From an uncultured Lachnospiraceae bacterium (GTDB lineage Bacteria > Bacillota > Clostridia > Lachnospirales > Lachnospiraceae), in the NCBI GenBank assembly GCA_947177925.1, contig CAMWWJ010000153.1, forward strand, positions 1-7,969: DNA of 7,969 nt, written 5' to 3'. This document shows, piece by piece, positions 1-6,177 of the stretch. A model generated the notes under the pieces. That model had not been told where the DNA came from, searched no databases, and saw nothing but the letters and a program-made list of their open reading frames with translations. The number at the start of each line of letters is the position of its first letter. The first letter of the stretch is position 1. The position numbers were made by a program, and so were the translations under genes.

Positions 1-60
1 GCAGCGGTACTAACGCACCAAAATACGGTGCGTAAGTGCCGGCGACTTTGCCAAGACCCA
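1..60. repeat. Structured repeat element, copy 1, left side cut by window edge
   Basis: The core folds as a long hairpin. Bases 5-11 pair with 35-41 (one T-G wobble), A12 faces A34 as a mismatch, and 13-19 pair with 27-33 around a 7-nt loop (20-26). Bases 1-2 pair with 42-43 and leave a 2-nt AG bulge (3-4). The same layout, bulge, A-A mismatch and loop length recur at 2041-2100, where 38 of 60 positions agree without gaps. The stem bases at 14-18 and 28-32 differ but remain complementary. The shared single-stranded part GCCAAG lies near 50-55. The 5' half of the outer stem would be upstream of the window. I do not recognise the family. Direction of transcription is unknown. Confidence 0.7.
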
Positions 61-170
61 GAAGACTCTCCTATGCTATGCCGGCTCCCACTGTGTATCG
101 AAAGGATATTGGTCCCTCTGTTGTGTCCGCTCAGTATGTGCCTTTTAAAAAGATATGCTAAGCTGTTACG

Positions 171-209
171 GCCACATAATTGTTTGTATGCAATTGTGTG
201 GCTTTTTTT
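171..209 (+). terminator. Intrinsic transcription terminator
   Basis: A 12-bp stem (171-182 with 191-202, one T-G wobble) with an 8-nt loop is followed directly by seven T residues (203-209). This is a textbook rho-independent terminator for + strand transcription. It ends whatever is transcribed from upstream of the window, possibly an RNA that includes the structured element at 1-60, because positions 61-170 hold no convincing coding sequence. Confidence 0.88.
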
Positions 210-218
210 GGGGTAGCA

Positions 219-227
219 TGTTACAAT
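219..227 (+). promoter_or_regulatory. Candidate extended -10 promoter for the YkgJ-family gene
   Basis: TG (219-220), one base, then TACAAT (222-227) matches the extended -10 form TGnTATAAT with one difference. It sits ten bases behind the terminator's T-run and would start RNA near 234, leaving a leader of about 38 nt that holds the ribosome binding site at 261-264. No convincing -35 hexamer lies at the right distance, which an extended -10 promoter can tolerate. Inferred from sequence only. Confidence 0.4.
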
Positions 228-271
228 AATCACAAATGAAAGTAAAAAAATGCTGCAATGGGAGAAAAGGC

Positions 272-970
272 ATGAAACGAAATATTGACTTAAAGGATAT
301 ATCCGATGGAAGGCTTTATGGCTTGAATGATATGGTAAAGGCAGGCTGCAGTGACTGCAAAGGATGTTCTTCCTGCTGTGAAGGCATGGGAAGCTCCATT
401 ATTTTAGACCCGTTGGATATCCACAGACTGACCACGAACCTTGGAGTTACCTTTGAGCAGCTATTAGGAGAAAGTCCGGGCGGAATTGAATTAAATGTAG
501 TGGATGGCATTATTCTTCCAAATTTAAAAATGGCAGGAGAGGCAGAGTGCTGTGCATTTCTAAATCAGGAGGGAAGGTGTAGCATTCATTCTTTCCGTCC
601 TGGTATTTGCCGGATTTTTCCTTTGGGAAGGTATTATGAAAACAATTCTTTTCAATACTTCCTCCAGATTCATGAGTGTAAAAATCAAAACAGGGTCAAA
701 ATCAAGGTGCGCAACTGGGTGGATACGCCGGATATAAGAAAATATGAACAGTTCGTGGCAGACTGGCATTACTTTTTAAATGACTTAGAAGAAATCATTG
801 CCGGTTTGGAGAAGGAGGAGCTCATAAAGACGGTTAATTTATATGTACTGAATCATTTTTACAGAAAGCCCTATGATGCAAATGAGGATTTCTATATTCA
901 GTTTCAGGAAAGATTCATGGAAGCAAAGAAATGGAAGGAGCATCTTGGAGAAAATACAATGTTTCAATGA
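272..970 (+). CDS. YkgJ family cysteine cluster protein (putative metal-binding)
   Basis: This 232-aa soluble protein belongs to the YkgJ/UPF0153 family, annotated as zinc- or iron-chelating; the biochemical role is not established. The first cluster has cysteines at 26, 29, 32, 35 and 36 (the CxxCxxCxxCC pattern). It is followed by the typical 'ILDPLDIHRL' stretch. A second cluster has C93, C94, C103, H106 and C113 in the family context 'RPGICRIFPLG' (109-119). Residues 120-232 are charged, without a motif I know. The start at 272 is chosen because GGAG at 261-264 precedes it by 7 nt. An in-frame ATG at 236 has no such site and would lie at the inferred transcription start. The NYN nuclease gene begins 62 nt downstream with no terminator between, so the two are probably co-transcribed. 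Family assignment is firm; function is open. Confidence 0.88.
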   Translation: MKRNIDLKDISDGRLYGLNDMVKAGCSDCKGCSSCCEGMGSSIILDPLDIHRLTTNLGVTFEQLLGESPGGIELNVVDGIILPNLKMAGEAECCAFLNQEGRCSIHSFRPGICRIFPLGRYYENNSFQYFLQIHECKNQNRVKIKVRNWVDTPDIRKYEQFVADWHYFLNDLEEIIAGLEKEELIKTVNLYVLNHFYRKPYDANEDFYIQFQERFMEAKKWKEHLGENTMFQ

Positions 971-1032
971 TTCGCAAACTCCACTACATATATAGAACTT
1001 GCAGAGGAAAGCAAAAAGAAAAGGAGAAGAGA

Positions 1033-1965
1033 ATGGAAGAAAAAAGATTTGCATTGTTAATTGATTCCGATAATATTTCTGCAAAGTATGTGAAGAATAT
1101 TCTGGATGAACTGACAAAATACGGAGTGGTAACCAATAAAAGAATTTACGGGGACTGGACGAAAACAGAGACAAGCTCATGGAAGGATGTATTGTTAAAG
1201 AATTCCATTCAGCCCATGCAGCAGTTTGCATATACAAAAGGGAAAAATGCCACGGATTCCTTTATGATTATCGATGCCATGGATATTTTGTATTCCAATA
1301 CGGTGGAAGGTTTCTGCCTGGTAACAAGCGACAGCGATTTTACAAGGCTTGCGGCAAGGCTCAGGGAGGCCGGGAAAATGGTAGTAGGCATGGGAGAAAG
1401 CAAGACGCCGGAGGCTTTTATTTCCGCTTGTGACAAATTTACCTATCTTGGAAATATCAGCGGAGAAGATGAACTGGAAGGAAGCAGCAAGAAGGAAAAG
1501 AAGCATACGAGAAAAGTGGGAGAGATTGAAAATGCAATCCTGACCATTTTAGATGAAAAAGAAAGTGCAGACGGAAAGACAAAGACCGATATGGGAGAGG
1601 TGGGAAGCAGGCTTGTAAAAATGTATCCGGATTTTGATGTACGTAACTACGGATACACGAAGTTTTCCACTTTTTGCGAAGGCTTAAAATCCCTTAAGCT
1701 TTACAAGACTGATAAGAGCATTCTTATTTCCGCAGTAAACAAGGATGAAGAGGAAGTGCTGAAGCTTTTACGGGAAATTGTAGGCCAGGCAGGAACAAAT
1801 GGAATCGATCTGGGCACTTTGGGGCAGAAGCTGAAAGAGGCAGATCCTACGTTTAATGTGAAAAAATATGGGTTTTCCCAGTTTAAGAAGTTTATTAAAA
1901 GTGTTCCGTTTTTGAAGATTACGGTGGATGATAAAAAGAATAGTAATATGGTTATTTTGAAGTAG
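1033..1965 (+). CDS. NYN domain protein with two OST-HTH/LOTUS domains, predicted ribonuclease
   Basis: This is a 310-aa protein. Residues 5-140 form a NYN (PIN-like, LabA/DUF88 type) domain. Its acidic positions are visible: 'LIDSDN' with D11 and D13, D75 in 'NATDSFMIIDAMD', and 'TSDSDF' with D100 and D102. These residues bind the divalent metal in nucleases of this fold. A charged linker (about 143-161) leads to two OST-HTH/LOTUS domains, about 162-230 and 238-305. Each carries the repeated 'YPDFDVRNYGYTKF' or 'DPTFNVKKYGFSQF' signature followed by a hydrophobic strand. LOTUS domains bind RNA or protein partners, so RNA-directed cleavage is a reasonable inference, but the substrate is unknown. 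The start at 1033 is preceded by AAGGAG (1021-1026). The longer in-frame start at 931 would overlap the preceding gene and add a tail that does not fit the family. The structured element begins 22 bases after the stop. Confidence 0.9.
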   Translation: MEEKRFALLIDSDNISAKYVKNILDELTKYGVVTNKRIYGDWTKTETSSWKDVLLKNSIQPMQQFAYTKGKNATDSFMIIDAMDILYSNTVEGFCLVTSDSDFTRLAARLREAGKMVVGMGESKTPEAFISACDKFTYLGNISGEDELEGSSKKEKKHTRKVGEIENAILTILDEKESADGKTKTDMGEVGSRLVKMYPDFDVRNYGYTKFSTFCEGLKSLKLYKTDKSILISAVNKDEEEVLKLLREIVGQAGTNGIDLGTLGQKLKEADPTFNVKKYGFSQFKKFIKSVPFLKITVDDKKNSNMVILK

Positions 1966-1986
1966 GGGGGGAGATAGGTTGTGGAG

Positions 1987-2127
1987 GGATACTTGGATGT
2001 GATTGTCTTTTGATGGACACGCTTTCGCTCTGCTTAACACGTAGCGGTACTAAGCTTGCAAAGGACGCAAGCTAAGTACCGACGTGTACGCCAAGGTCCT
2101 TCAAAAGACAATCACATCCAAGTATCC
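1987..2127. repeat. Structured repeat element, copy 2: 141-nt hairpin with 27-bp perfect arms
   Basis: Bases 1987-2013 are the exact reverse complement of 2101-2127. Inside, 2015-2018 pair with 2096-2099, 2037-2042 pair with 2082-2087, and the core 2045-2051/2075-2081 plus 2053-2059/2067-2073 encloses a 7-nt loop (2060-2066) with an A-A mismatch (2052/2074) and an AG bulge (2043-2044). The core is the counterpart of copy 1. An unpaired region (2019-2036 against 2088-2095) interrupts the stem; read on the minus strand it includes GCGAAAGC, a possible GNRA tetraloop with only two closing pairs. There is no T-run on either side, so it is not a standard terminator. No target duplication flanks it and no transposase is present. 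It may be an RNA element, a transcript-end stabiliser or a non-autonomous repeat. Confidence 0.8.
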
Positions 2128-2267
2128 TGCGAAACGTTATCGAATGGCTTCAAAATAAACTTAGGCGGACAGGGGGATATCGGTTGTCTTAATATAAGCT
2201 TGTGTGGATAGGTTTGTTGAGTTGCGTTAAAAGAAGTCTTTGTTGTTGGGAAGGGGATGATAAAGAA
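2128..2267 (+). other. Intergenic stretch upstream of pdp, no firm signal
   Basis: Between the hairpin element and pdp there are 140 bases with no credible coding sequence. TATAAG (2193-2198) resembles a -10 box but has no -35 at a suitable distance. The ribosome binding site AAGGGG (2251-2256) lies at the end. The 21 bases between the nuclease stop and the element (1966-1986) are unusually G-rich, opening with a run of seven G that starts at the stop codon's last base. Confidence 0.4.
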
Positions 2268-3575
2268 ATGCGGATGTATGATTTGATTTTGAAAAAGAGA
2301 AATGGTGGAGCCCTGTCGGGGGATGAGATTGGGTTTATGGTAAAAGGGTATGTTAAGGGGGAGATTCCGGATTATCAGATGGCGGCTATGATGATGGCGG
2401 TTTATTTTCGGGGGATGAATGAGGAGGAGACGCTGGCGCTTACTATGGAGATGGCTCATAGTGGGGATATGCTGGATTTGTCGGGGATTCATGGGCTTAA
2501 GGTGGATAAGCACAGTACCGGAGGGGTGGGGGATAAGACTTCTCTGGCGTTGGCGCCTATGGTGGCGGCCTGTGGAATTCCGGTGGCGAAGATGAGCGGC
2601 AGGGGGCTTGGACATACGGGAGGAACGATTGATAAGCTGGAAAGTTTTGAAGGGTTTTGTACTGCTATGGACACAAAGCGGTTTAAGGAGCAGGTGAACC
2701 GGATCGGGATTGCCATTATGGGGCAGACGGCCTCTTTGGCGCCGGCGGATAAGCTGCTTTATGCCCTGCGGGATGTGACGGCGACGGTGGATAATATGTC
2801 TTTGATTGCCAGCTCCATTATGAGCAAGAAGCTGGCTGCAGGTGCGGATGCAATCGTTTTGGATGTGAAGACCGGAAGCGGGGCGTTTATGAAGGAAGAG
2901 GCGGATGCATTTGCTCTGGCGAAGGAAATGGTTGCAATCGGAAACGGCGCCGGAAGAAAAACGGTGGGCATCGTCACCAATATGGATGAGCCGTTAGGAT
3001 ATGCGGTTGGAAATGCGTTAGAGGTCATAGAGGCAATTGAAACCTTAAAGGGAAATGGTCCACAGGATTTTCTTACCCTTTGTCTGACACTTGGTTCCCA
3101 TATGATCGTAAAGGGAGGAAAGGCGGAAACTTTAAAGGAAGCGGAGGATATGCTGAAAGAGGCAATTGCAGACGGCAGGGCGCTTGAAAAAATGGCGGAA
3201 TTCATAGAGGCCCAGGGAGGCAGCCGGGAATGGGTATATGATACCTCTTATTTTAAGAAGGCGGAATATGAAGAAGAGATTCTTTCCGAGGAGGAAGGCT
3301 ATGTGTCCCGCATTGTCTGTGATGAAATCGGTATCTGCTCCCTTATATTAGGCGGTGGACGAGAAACCAAGGAAAGTGTCATTGATTTATCGGTGGGGCT
3401 GATTCTTCACAAAAAGATTGGCGATCCGGTAAGGAAGGGAGAAAGCCTTGCTACCATGTACGGCAATGACAGGGCAAAGATGCTGGCGGCAAAAGAACGG
3501 TTTTTAAAAGCATATTCCTTCTCAGGGAAGGAAGTGGAAAGACCGCTTATGATAAAGGGAGTGGTTGGGGCATAA
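2268..3575 (+). CDS. pdp: Pyrimidine-nucleoside phosphorylase
   Basis: This cytoplasmic salvage enzyme splits uridine, thymidine or deoxyuridine with phosphate into the free base and (deoxy)ribose-1-phosphate. It is 435 aa, the normal family length. The phosphate loop 'KHSTGGVGD' is at 81-89. The thymidine/pyrimidine phosphorylase signature 'SGRGLGHTGGTIDKLE' is at 110-125. The base-binding residues R168, S183 and K187 are in place, three positions earlier than the R171/S186/K190 of E. coli thymidine phosphorylase. The usual glycine-rich C-terminal domain ('ILGGGRETKESVIDLSVGLILHK' region, about 364-386) is present, so the enzyme looks complete. The start at 2268 gives the standard 'MRMYDLI' beginning, with AAGGGG 11 nt upstream; an upstream in-frame start at 2202 would add an unrelated extension. 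Codon choice changes sharply within the gene (see findings). Pyrimidine phosphorylase rather than strict thymidine phosphorylase is inferred from the Firmicute context. Confidence 0.95.
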   Translation: MRMYDLILKKRNGGALSGDEIGFMVKGYVKGEIPDYQMAAMMMAVYFRGMNEEETLALTMEMAHSGDMLDLSGIHGLKVDKHSTGGVGDKTSLALAPMVAACGIPVAKMSGRGLGHTGGTIDKLESFEGFCTAMDTKRFKEQVNRIGIAIMGQTASLAPADKLLYALRDVTATVDNMSLIASSIMSKKLAAGADAIVLDVKTGSGAFMKEEADAFALAKEMVAIGNGAGRKTVGIVTNMDEPLGYAVGNALEVIEAIETLKGNGPQDFLTLCLTLGSHMIVKGGKAETLKEAEDMLKEAIADGRALEKMAEFIEAQGGSREWVYDTSYFKKAEYEEEILSEEEGYVSRIVCDEIGICSLILGGGRETKESVIDLSVGLILHKKIGDPVRKGESLATMYGNDRAKMLAAKERFLKAYSFSGKEVERPLMIKGVVGA

Positions 3576-3598
3576 AGGCAGGCCCCCTTTCATACAAT
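3569..3598 (+). promoter_or_regulatory. Candidate sigma-E (sporulation) promoter before yqfC
   Basis: CATACAAT (3591-3598) is an exact match to the sigma-E -10 consensus CATACAHT. Fourteen bases upstream, GGCATAAA (3569-3576) resembles the -35 consensus (about GKMATATT) except near its last two positions. The -35 overlaps the pdp stop codon. yqfC and yqfD belong to the mother-cell sigma-E regulon in Bacillus subtilis, so location and gene content agree. A start 6-7 nt after the -10 would fall on or just beyond the yqfC start codon at 3604, giving a leaderless or nearly leaderless message. That is the main reason for caution. Confidence 0.5.
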
Positions 3599-3603
3599 AC
3601 AGT

Positions 3604-3891
3604 ATGAGTAAAAAGAAAAACCACGTATTAAAAACTGCAAAAGAACAAATGGTAGATTCTTTAAAGCTGCCAAAGGATTTAGTCATGGGGGTTTCCATGC
3701 TGTCCATTACCGGCTGTGAGGAGGCATTTATTGAAAATTACAAAGGGATTATTGAATGCAATCCCTGTTCCATCATTGTGCAGACAAAAAACTGCCGCAT
3801 GAATTTCACGGGCTGTAATTTATCCGTAGATTATTATACCAATGAAGAAATGAAAATTTCAGGAAAAATCAGACAAATCAGTTTTTTTTGA
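3604..3891 (+). CDS. yqfC: Sporulation protein YqfC
   Basis: This small protein of 95 aa, the usual length, belongs to the YqfC family, found only in endospore formers and made in the mother cell under sigma-E in B. subtilis. Its molecular role is unknown. The recognisable parts are 'SLKLPKDLVMG' (19-29), 'AFIENYKGIIE' (41-51) and the closing 'YYTNEEMKISGKI' (77-89). The ATG at 3604 gives the normal N-terminus but has no good ribosome binding site. A TTG at 3565, in frame and preceded by AAAGGGAG, would add 13 residues unlike the family and overlap pdp. The gene lies 28 nt after pdp and 16 nt before yqfD. It carries five cysteines (38, 52, 55, 64, 71), more than I expect for the family. Confidence 0.88.
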   Translation: MSKKKNHVLKTAKEQMVDSLKLPKDLVMGVSMLSITGCEEAFIENYKGIIECNPCSIIVQTKNCRMNFTGCNLSVDYYTNEEMKISGKIRQISFF

Positions 3892-3907
3892 TTAAGTAGG
3901 AGGAAGT

Positions 3908-5152
3908 ATGCTTTCTTTTTTTCGTTTCCTAAAAGGGTATCTATGGATACGGGTGTCCGGTTTTTCCACGGAACGGTTCATGAATTTATGCAGCAATCAT
4001 GGAATCATGCTTTGGAATATCACCCCGGGAAAGGATTATTATGAAATGTATATCAGCCTTTCCGGTTTTTACAGGCTGAAACCCATCGTAAAAAAAACGG
4101 GCACCAGGGTCCATGTGAAAAAAAAGGCTGGTTTTCCTTTTGTGTGGGCAAAATGGAAGAAAAGAAAGGTATTTCTCCTGGGCCTTTTGGCATGTATGAT
4201 TTCCCTTGTGATTCTGTCCAGATTTATATGGGCAATTGAATTAAACGGCAATCAGATGCTGACGGAAGACATGTTTTCGGACTTTCTCGTAAAAAATCAT
4301 ATCGAACAGGGAATGCTTCGGAAGGATGTGGACATTGACAGCTTTGAAAAGGCTCTTCGGAATGAATACAATTTTATTACATGGACCTCTGCAAGAATTG
4401 AAGGAACCAAGCTGGTTGTTTCCATAAAAGAAAACTCTGCGTATATTGATAATGACAGAGAAAACCGGAAAGAAGAGACGCTTGAAGAAGCATGGGATTA
4501 TGTGTCTAAGGTAGACGGAGTGGTAGAGAGCATCGTGACCAGACAGGGAGTGCCGCTTGTGGCAAAGGGAAGTGAAGTGAAAGCCGGTGATATTCTCATT
4601 TCCGGCACCATTCCTATCATGGGTGATGACGGACTGGCCAAAAATTATCATTATGTGGGGGCGGATGGGGATGTTTACATTTCCTATAGCTATCCTTACT
4701 CCGACAAGATCGCCTATGCTTACGAGGAAAAGCATTATACGGGAGAAGAAAAAAATACATATTATTTATCGTTGTTTCATATGACGCTGCAATTATTCAG
4801 AAAACCGGAAAATGGTTCCTATACTGTATATAAAACCTCCAATCAGGTGAAACTTATGGATGACTTCTATCTTCCAATTTATTTTGGCACCAATCAGTAC
4901 AGAGCCTATGAAATTTACGAAAAAAACTACTCCACACAAATGAGCCGGGAGATTCTTAAGGAAAACTTAAATAAATTTTGTCAAACTTTGGAAGAAAAAG
5001 GGGTTCAAATAATAGAAAAAAATGTTAAAATAAAACAGGGAAAAAAGGAAATGAAGCTGACAGGCACATTGCAGGTGGTGGAAAAAGCCATAAAAAAATC
5101 GCCTGTGGAAAAACAGGAAATCCCCCCTGACTCTGAAGAGACAGAGCAATAG
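3908..5152 (+). CDS. yqfD: Sporulation protein YqfD
   Basis: This membrane protein of 414 aa, near the usual 390-400, is a partner of YqfC in the sigma-E-controlled sporulation set. Residues 1-86 are the N-terminal YqfD region, which opens with the typical 'FFRFLKGYLWIRVSGFSTERFMNL'-like stretch and becomes very basic (61-87). One transmembrane segment spans about 88-110. The large domain after it (about 111-380) begins with a POTRA-like part ('IELNGNQMLTEDMF') and is expected on the outer side of the mother-cell membrane by the positive-inside rule. The tail (about 385-414) is charged and low in complexity. AGGAGG (3898-3903) stands 4 nt before the ATG, the strongest ribosome binding site in the window. 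phoH starts 20 nt after the stop. The exact function of the family is not settled. Confidence 0.92.
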   Translation: MLSFFRFLKGYLWIRVSGFSTERFMNLCSNHGIMLWNITPGKDYYEMYISLSGFYRLKPIVKKTGTRVHVKKKAGFPFVWAKWKKRKVFLLGLLACMISLVILSRFIWAIELNGNQMLTEDMFSDFLVKNHIEQGMLRKDVDIDSFEKALRNEYNFITWTSARIEGTKLVVSIKENSAYIDNDRENRKEETLEEAWDYVSKVDGVVESIVTRQGVPLVAKGSEVKAGDILISGTIPIMGDDGLAKNYHYVGADGDVYISYSYPYSDKIAYAYEEKHYTGEEKNTYYLSLFHMTLQLFRKPENGSYTVYKTSNQVKLMDDFYLPIYFGTNQYRAYEIYEKNYSTQMSREILKENLNKFCQTLEEKGVQIIEKNVKIKQGKKEMKLTGTLQVVEKAIKKSPVEKQEIPPDSEETEQ

Positions 5153-5172
5153 GAAGGAAATGAAAGAAATAC

Positions 5173-6177
5173 ATGAGTGAATTTTCAAAAGCGCTGGAGC
5201 TTACCATGGAGCACATGCAGAATATATTCGGACAGCAGGATTTGTTCTTAAAGAAAATGGAACGGGATCTTTCCGTTACCATTGTAGACAGAGACGGAGC
5301 CGTACGCATCCGGGGAGAAAAAGAAAATGTGGAAAAAGCCTATAAGCTGCTGGAAGAATTTTTGCAAATGTCTATGCGAGGAACTATGATAGAAGAACAA
5401 AATGTAAATTATGCCATTGAAATGAGTCTGGAAAATAAAGAGGACGGACTTCTTCAAATGGATTCAGAGGTCATCTGCCACAGCATCAATGGCAAGCCTA
5501 TCAAGCCAAAGACATTGGGACAGAAGCAGTACGTGGATGCCATGAAGGAAAAGATGATCGTATTCGGACTGGGACCTGCGGGAACCGGTAAGACTTATCT
5601 GGCTATGGCCATGGCCATTACTGCCTTTAAAAATGATGAGGTGGGCAGGATCATCCTTACCAGACCGGCCATTGAAGCCGGGGAAAAGCTGGGGTTTCTG
5701 CCCGGAGACTTACAAAGTAAGATCGATCCTTATTTAAGGCCCTTATATGATGCCCTTTACCAGATCATGGGTGCGGAGAGCTTTAATAAAAACATGGAAA
5801 AGGGACTGATTGAGGTGGCGCCCCTTGCCTATATGCGGGGAAGGACTTTGGACAACGCCTATATTATACTGGATGAGGCACAAAACACAACCGAATCTCA
5901 GATGAAGATGTTTTTGACCCGCATCGGCTTTGGGTCCAAGGTGGTCATTACCGGAGACACCTCCCAAAAGGACCTGCCAAAAGGAACAAGTTCCGGGCTG
6001 GACGTGGCAATCAAGGTGTTAAATAAAGTGGAGGATATCGGGTTCTGCCGGTTGTCCAGCAAGGATGTGGTGAGACACCCTCTTGTACAAAAAATTGTAA
6101 AGGCATATGAAAATTACGAAAACAGACAAAAGGACAGAGGAAGCAATCGTGGAAGAGCAAAAGCAAAGCGGACTTAA
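5173..6177 (+). CDS. phoH: PhoH-like ATPase (PhoL/YbeZ type)
   Basis: This is a cytoplasmic P-loop ATPase of 334 aa. Residues about 30-66 form a small KH-like RNA-binding region ('VRIRGEKENVEKAYKLLEEF'). The PhoH domain follows: Walker A 'GPAGTGKT' at 134-141, 'RPAIEAGEKLGFLPGDL' at 164-180, Walker B 'IILDEAQN' at 231-238, 'ITGDTSQKDLP' at 259-269 and 'VVRHPLVQKIV' at 299-309. The C-terminus is basic (318-334), fitting RNA contact. Homologues are proposed to act with the YbeY endoribonuclease in rRNA maturation, and ybeY lies two genes downstream. The nearest purine-rich site, AGGAAGG (5151-5157), is 15 nt from the ATG, rather far. The last 71 nt overlap the reading frame of the next gene. 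The symbol phoH follows common annotation; phoL or ybeZ would name the same group. Confidence 0.93.
   Translation: MSEFSKALELTMEHMQNIFGQQDLFLKKMERDLSVTIVDRDGAVRIRGEKENVEKAYKLLEEFLQMSMRGTMIEEQNVNYAIEMSLENKEDGLLQMDSEVICHSINGKPIKPKTLGQKQYVDAMKEKMIVFGLGPAGTGKTYLAMAMAITAFKNDEVGRIILTRPAIEAGEKLGFLPGDLQSKIDPYLRPLYDALYQIMGAESFNKNMEKGLIEVAPLAYMRGRTLDNAYIILDEAQNTTESQMKMFLTRIGFGSKVVITGDTSQKDLPKGTSSGLDVAIKVLNKVEDIGFCRLSSKDVVRHPLVQKIVKAYENYENRQKDRGSNRGRAKAKRT

Noticed and set aside
28..216. Open frame of 62 codons near the left edge
   Set aside because: It runs through the structured element and the intrinsic terminator, has no ribosome binding site and resembles no protein family.
839..1237. 132-codon minus-strand open frame
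   Set aside because: It lies antisense to the 3' end of the YkgJ gene and the start of the NYN gene, both clear coding sequences; it has no family features.
2045..2053. CGGTACTAA as a 23S rRNA 3' end fragment
   Set aside because: The string occurs near 23S rRNA 3' ends, but the surrounding bases do not continue the rRNA sequence, so I take it as chance.
1987..2127. Hairpin as a terminator for the NYN gene
   Set aside because: There is no T-run after either arm. It may still block or protect transcripts, but not as a standard intrinsic terminator.
1..2127. The two elements as a CRISPR array or insertion-sequence ends
   Set aside because: Only two copies exist, they lie 2 kb apart with genes between, and the sequence diverges. 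No spacers, cas genes, transposase or target duplication are seen.
2112..2615. 167-codon minus-strand open frame
   Set aside because: It covers the arm of the hairpin element and the pdp 5' region; its proline/histidine-rich product is what G-rich sense codons give on the reverse strand.
3574..3590. Short inverted repeat AAAGG/CCTTT after pdp as a terminator
   Set aside because: The stem is only 5 bp with no T-run; it falls in the spacer of the sigma-E promoter candidate.
4978..5031. TTGTCA and TAAAAT near the end of yqfD as a promoter for phoH
   Set aside because: The two boxes are too far apart to work together, and neither has a proper partner at 16-18 nt.
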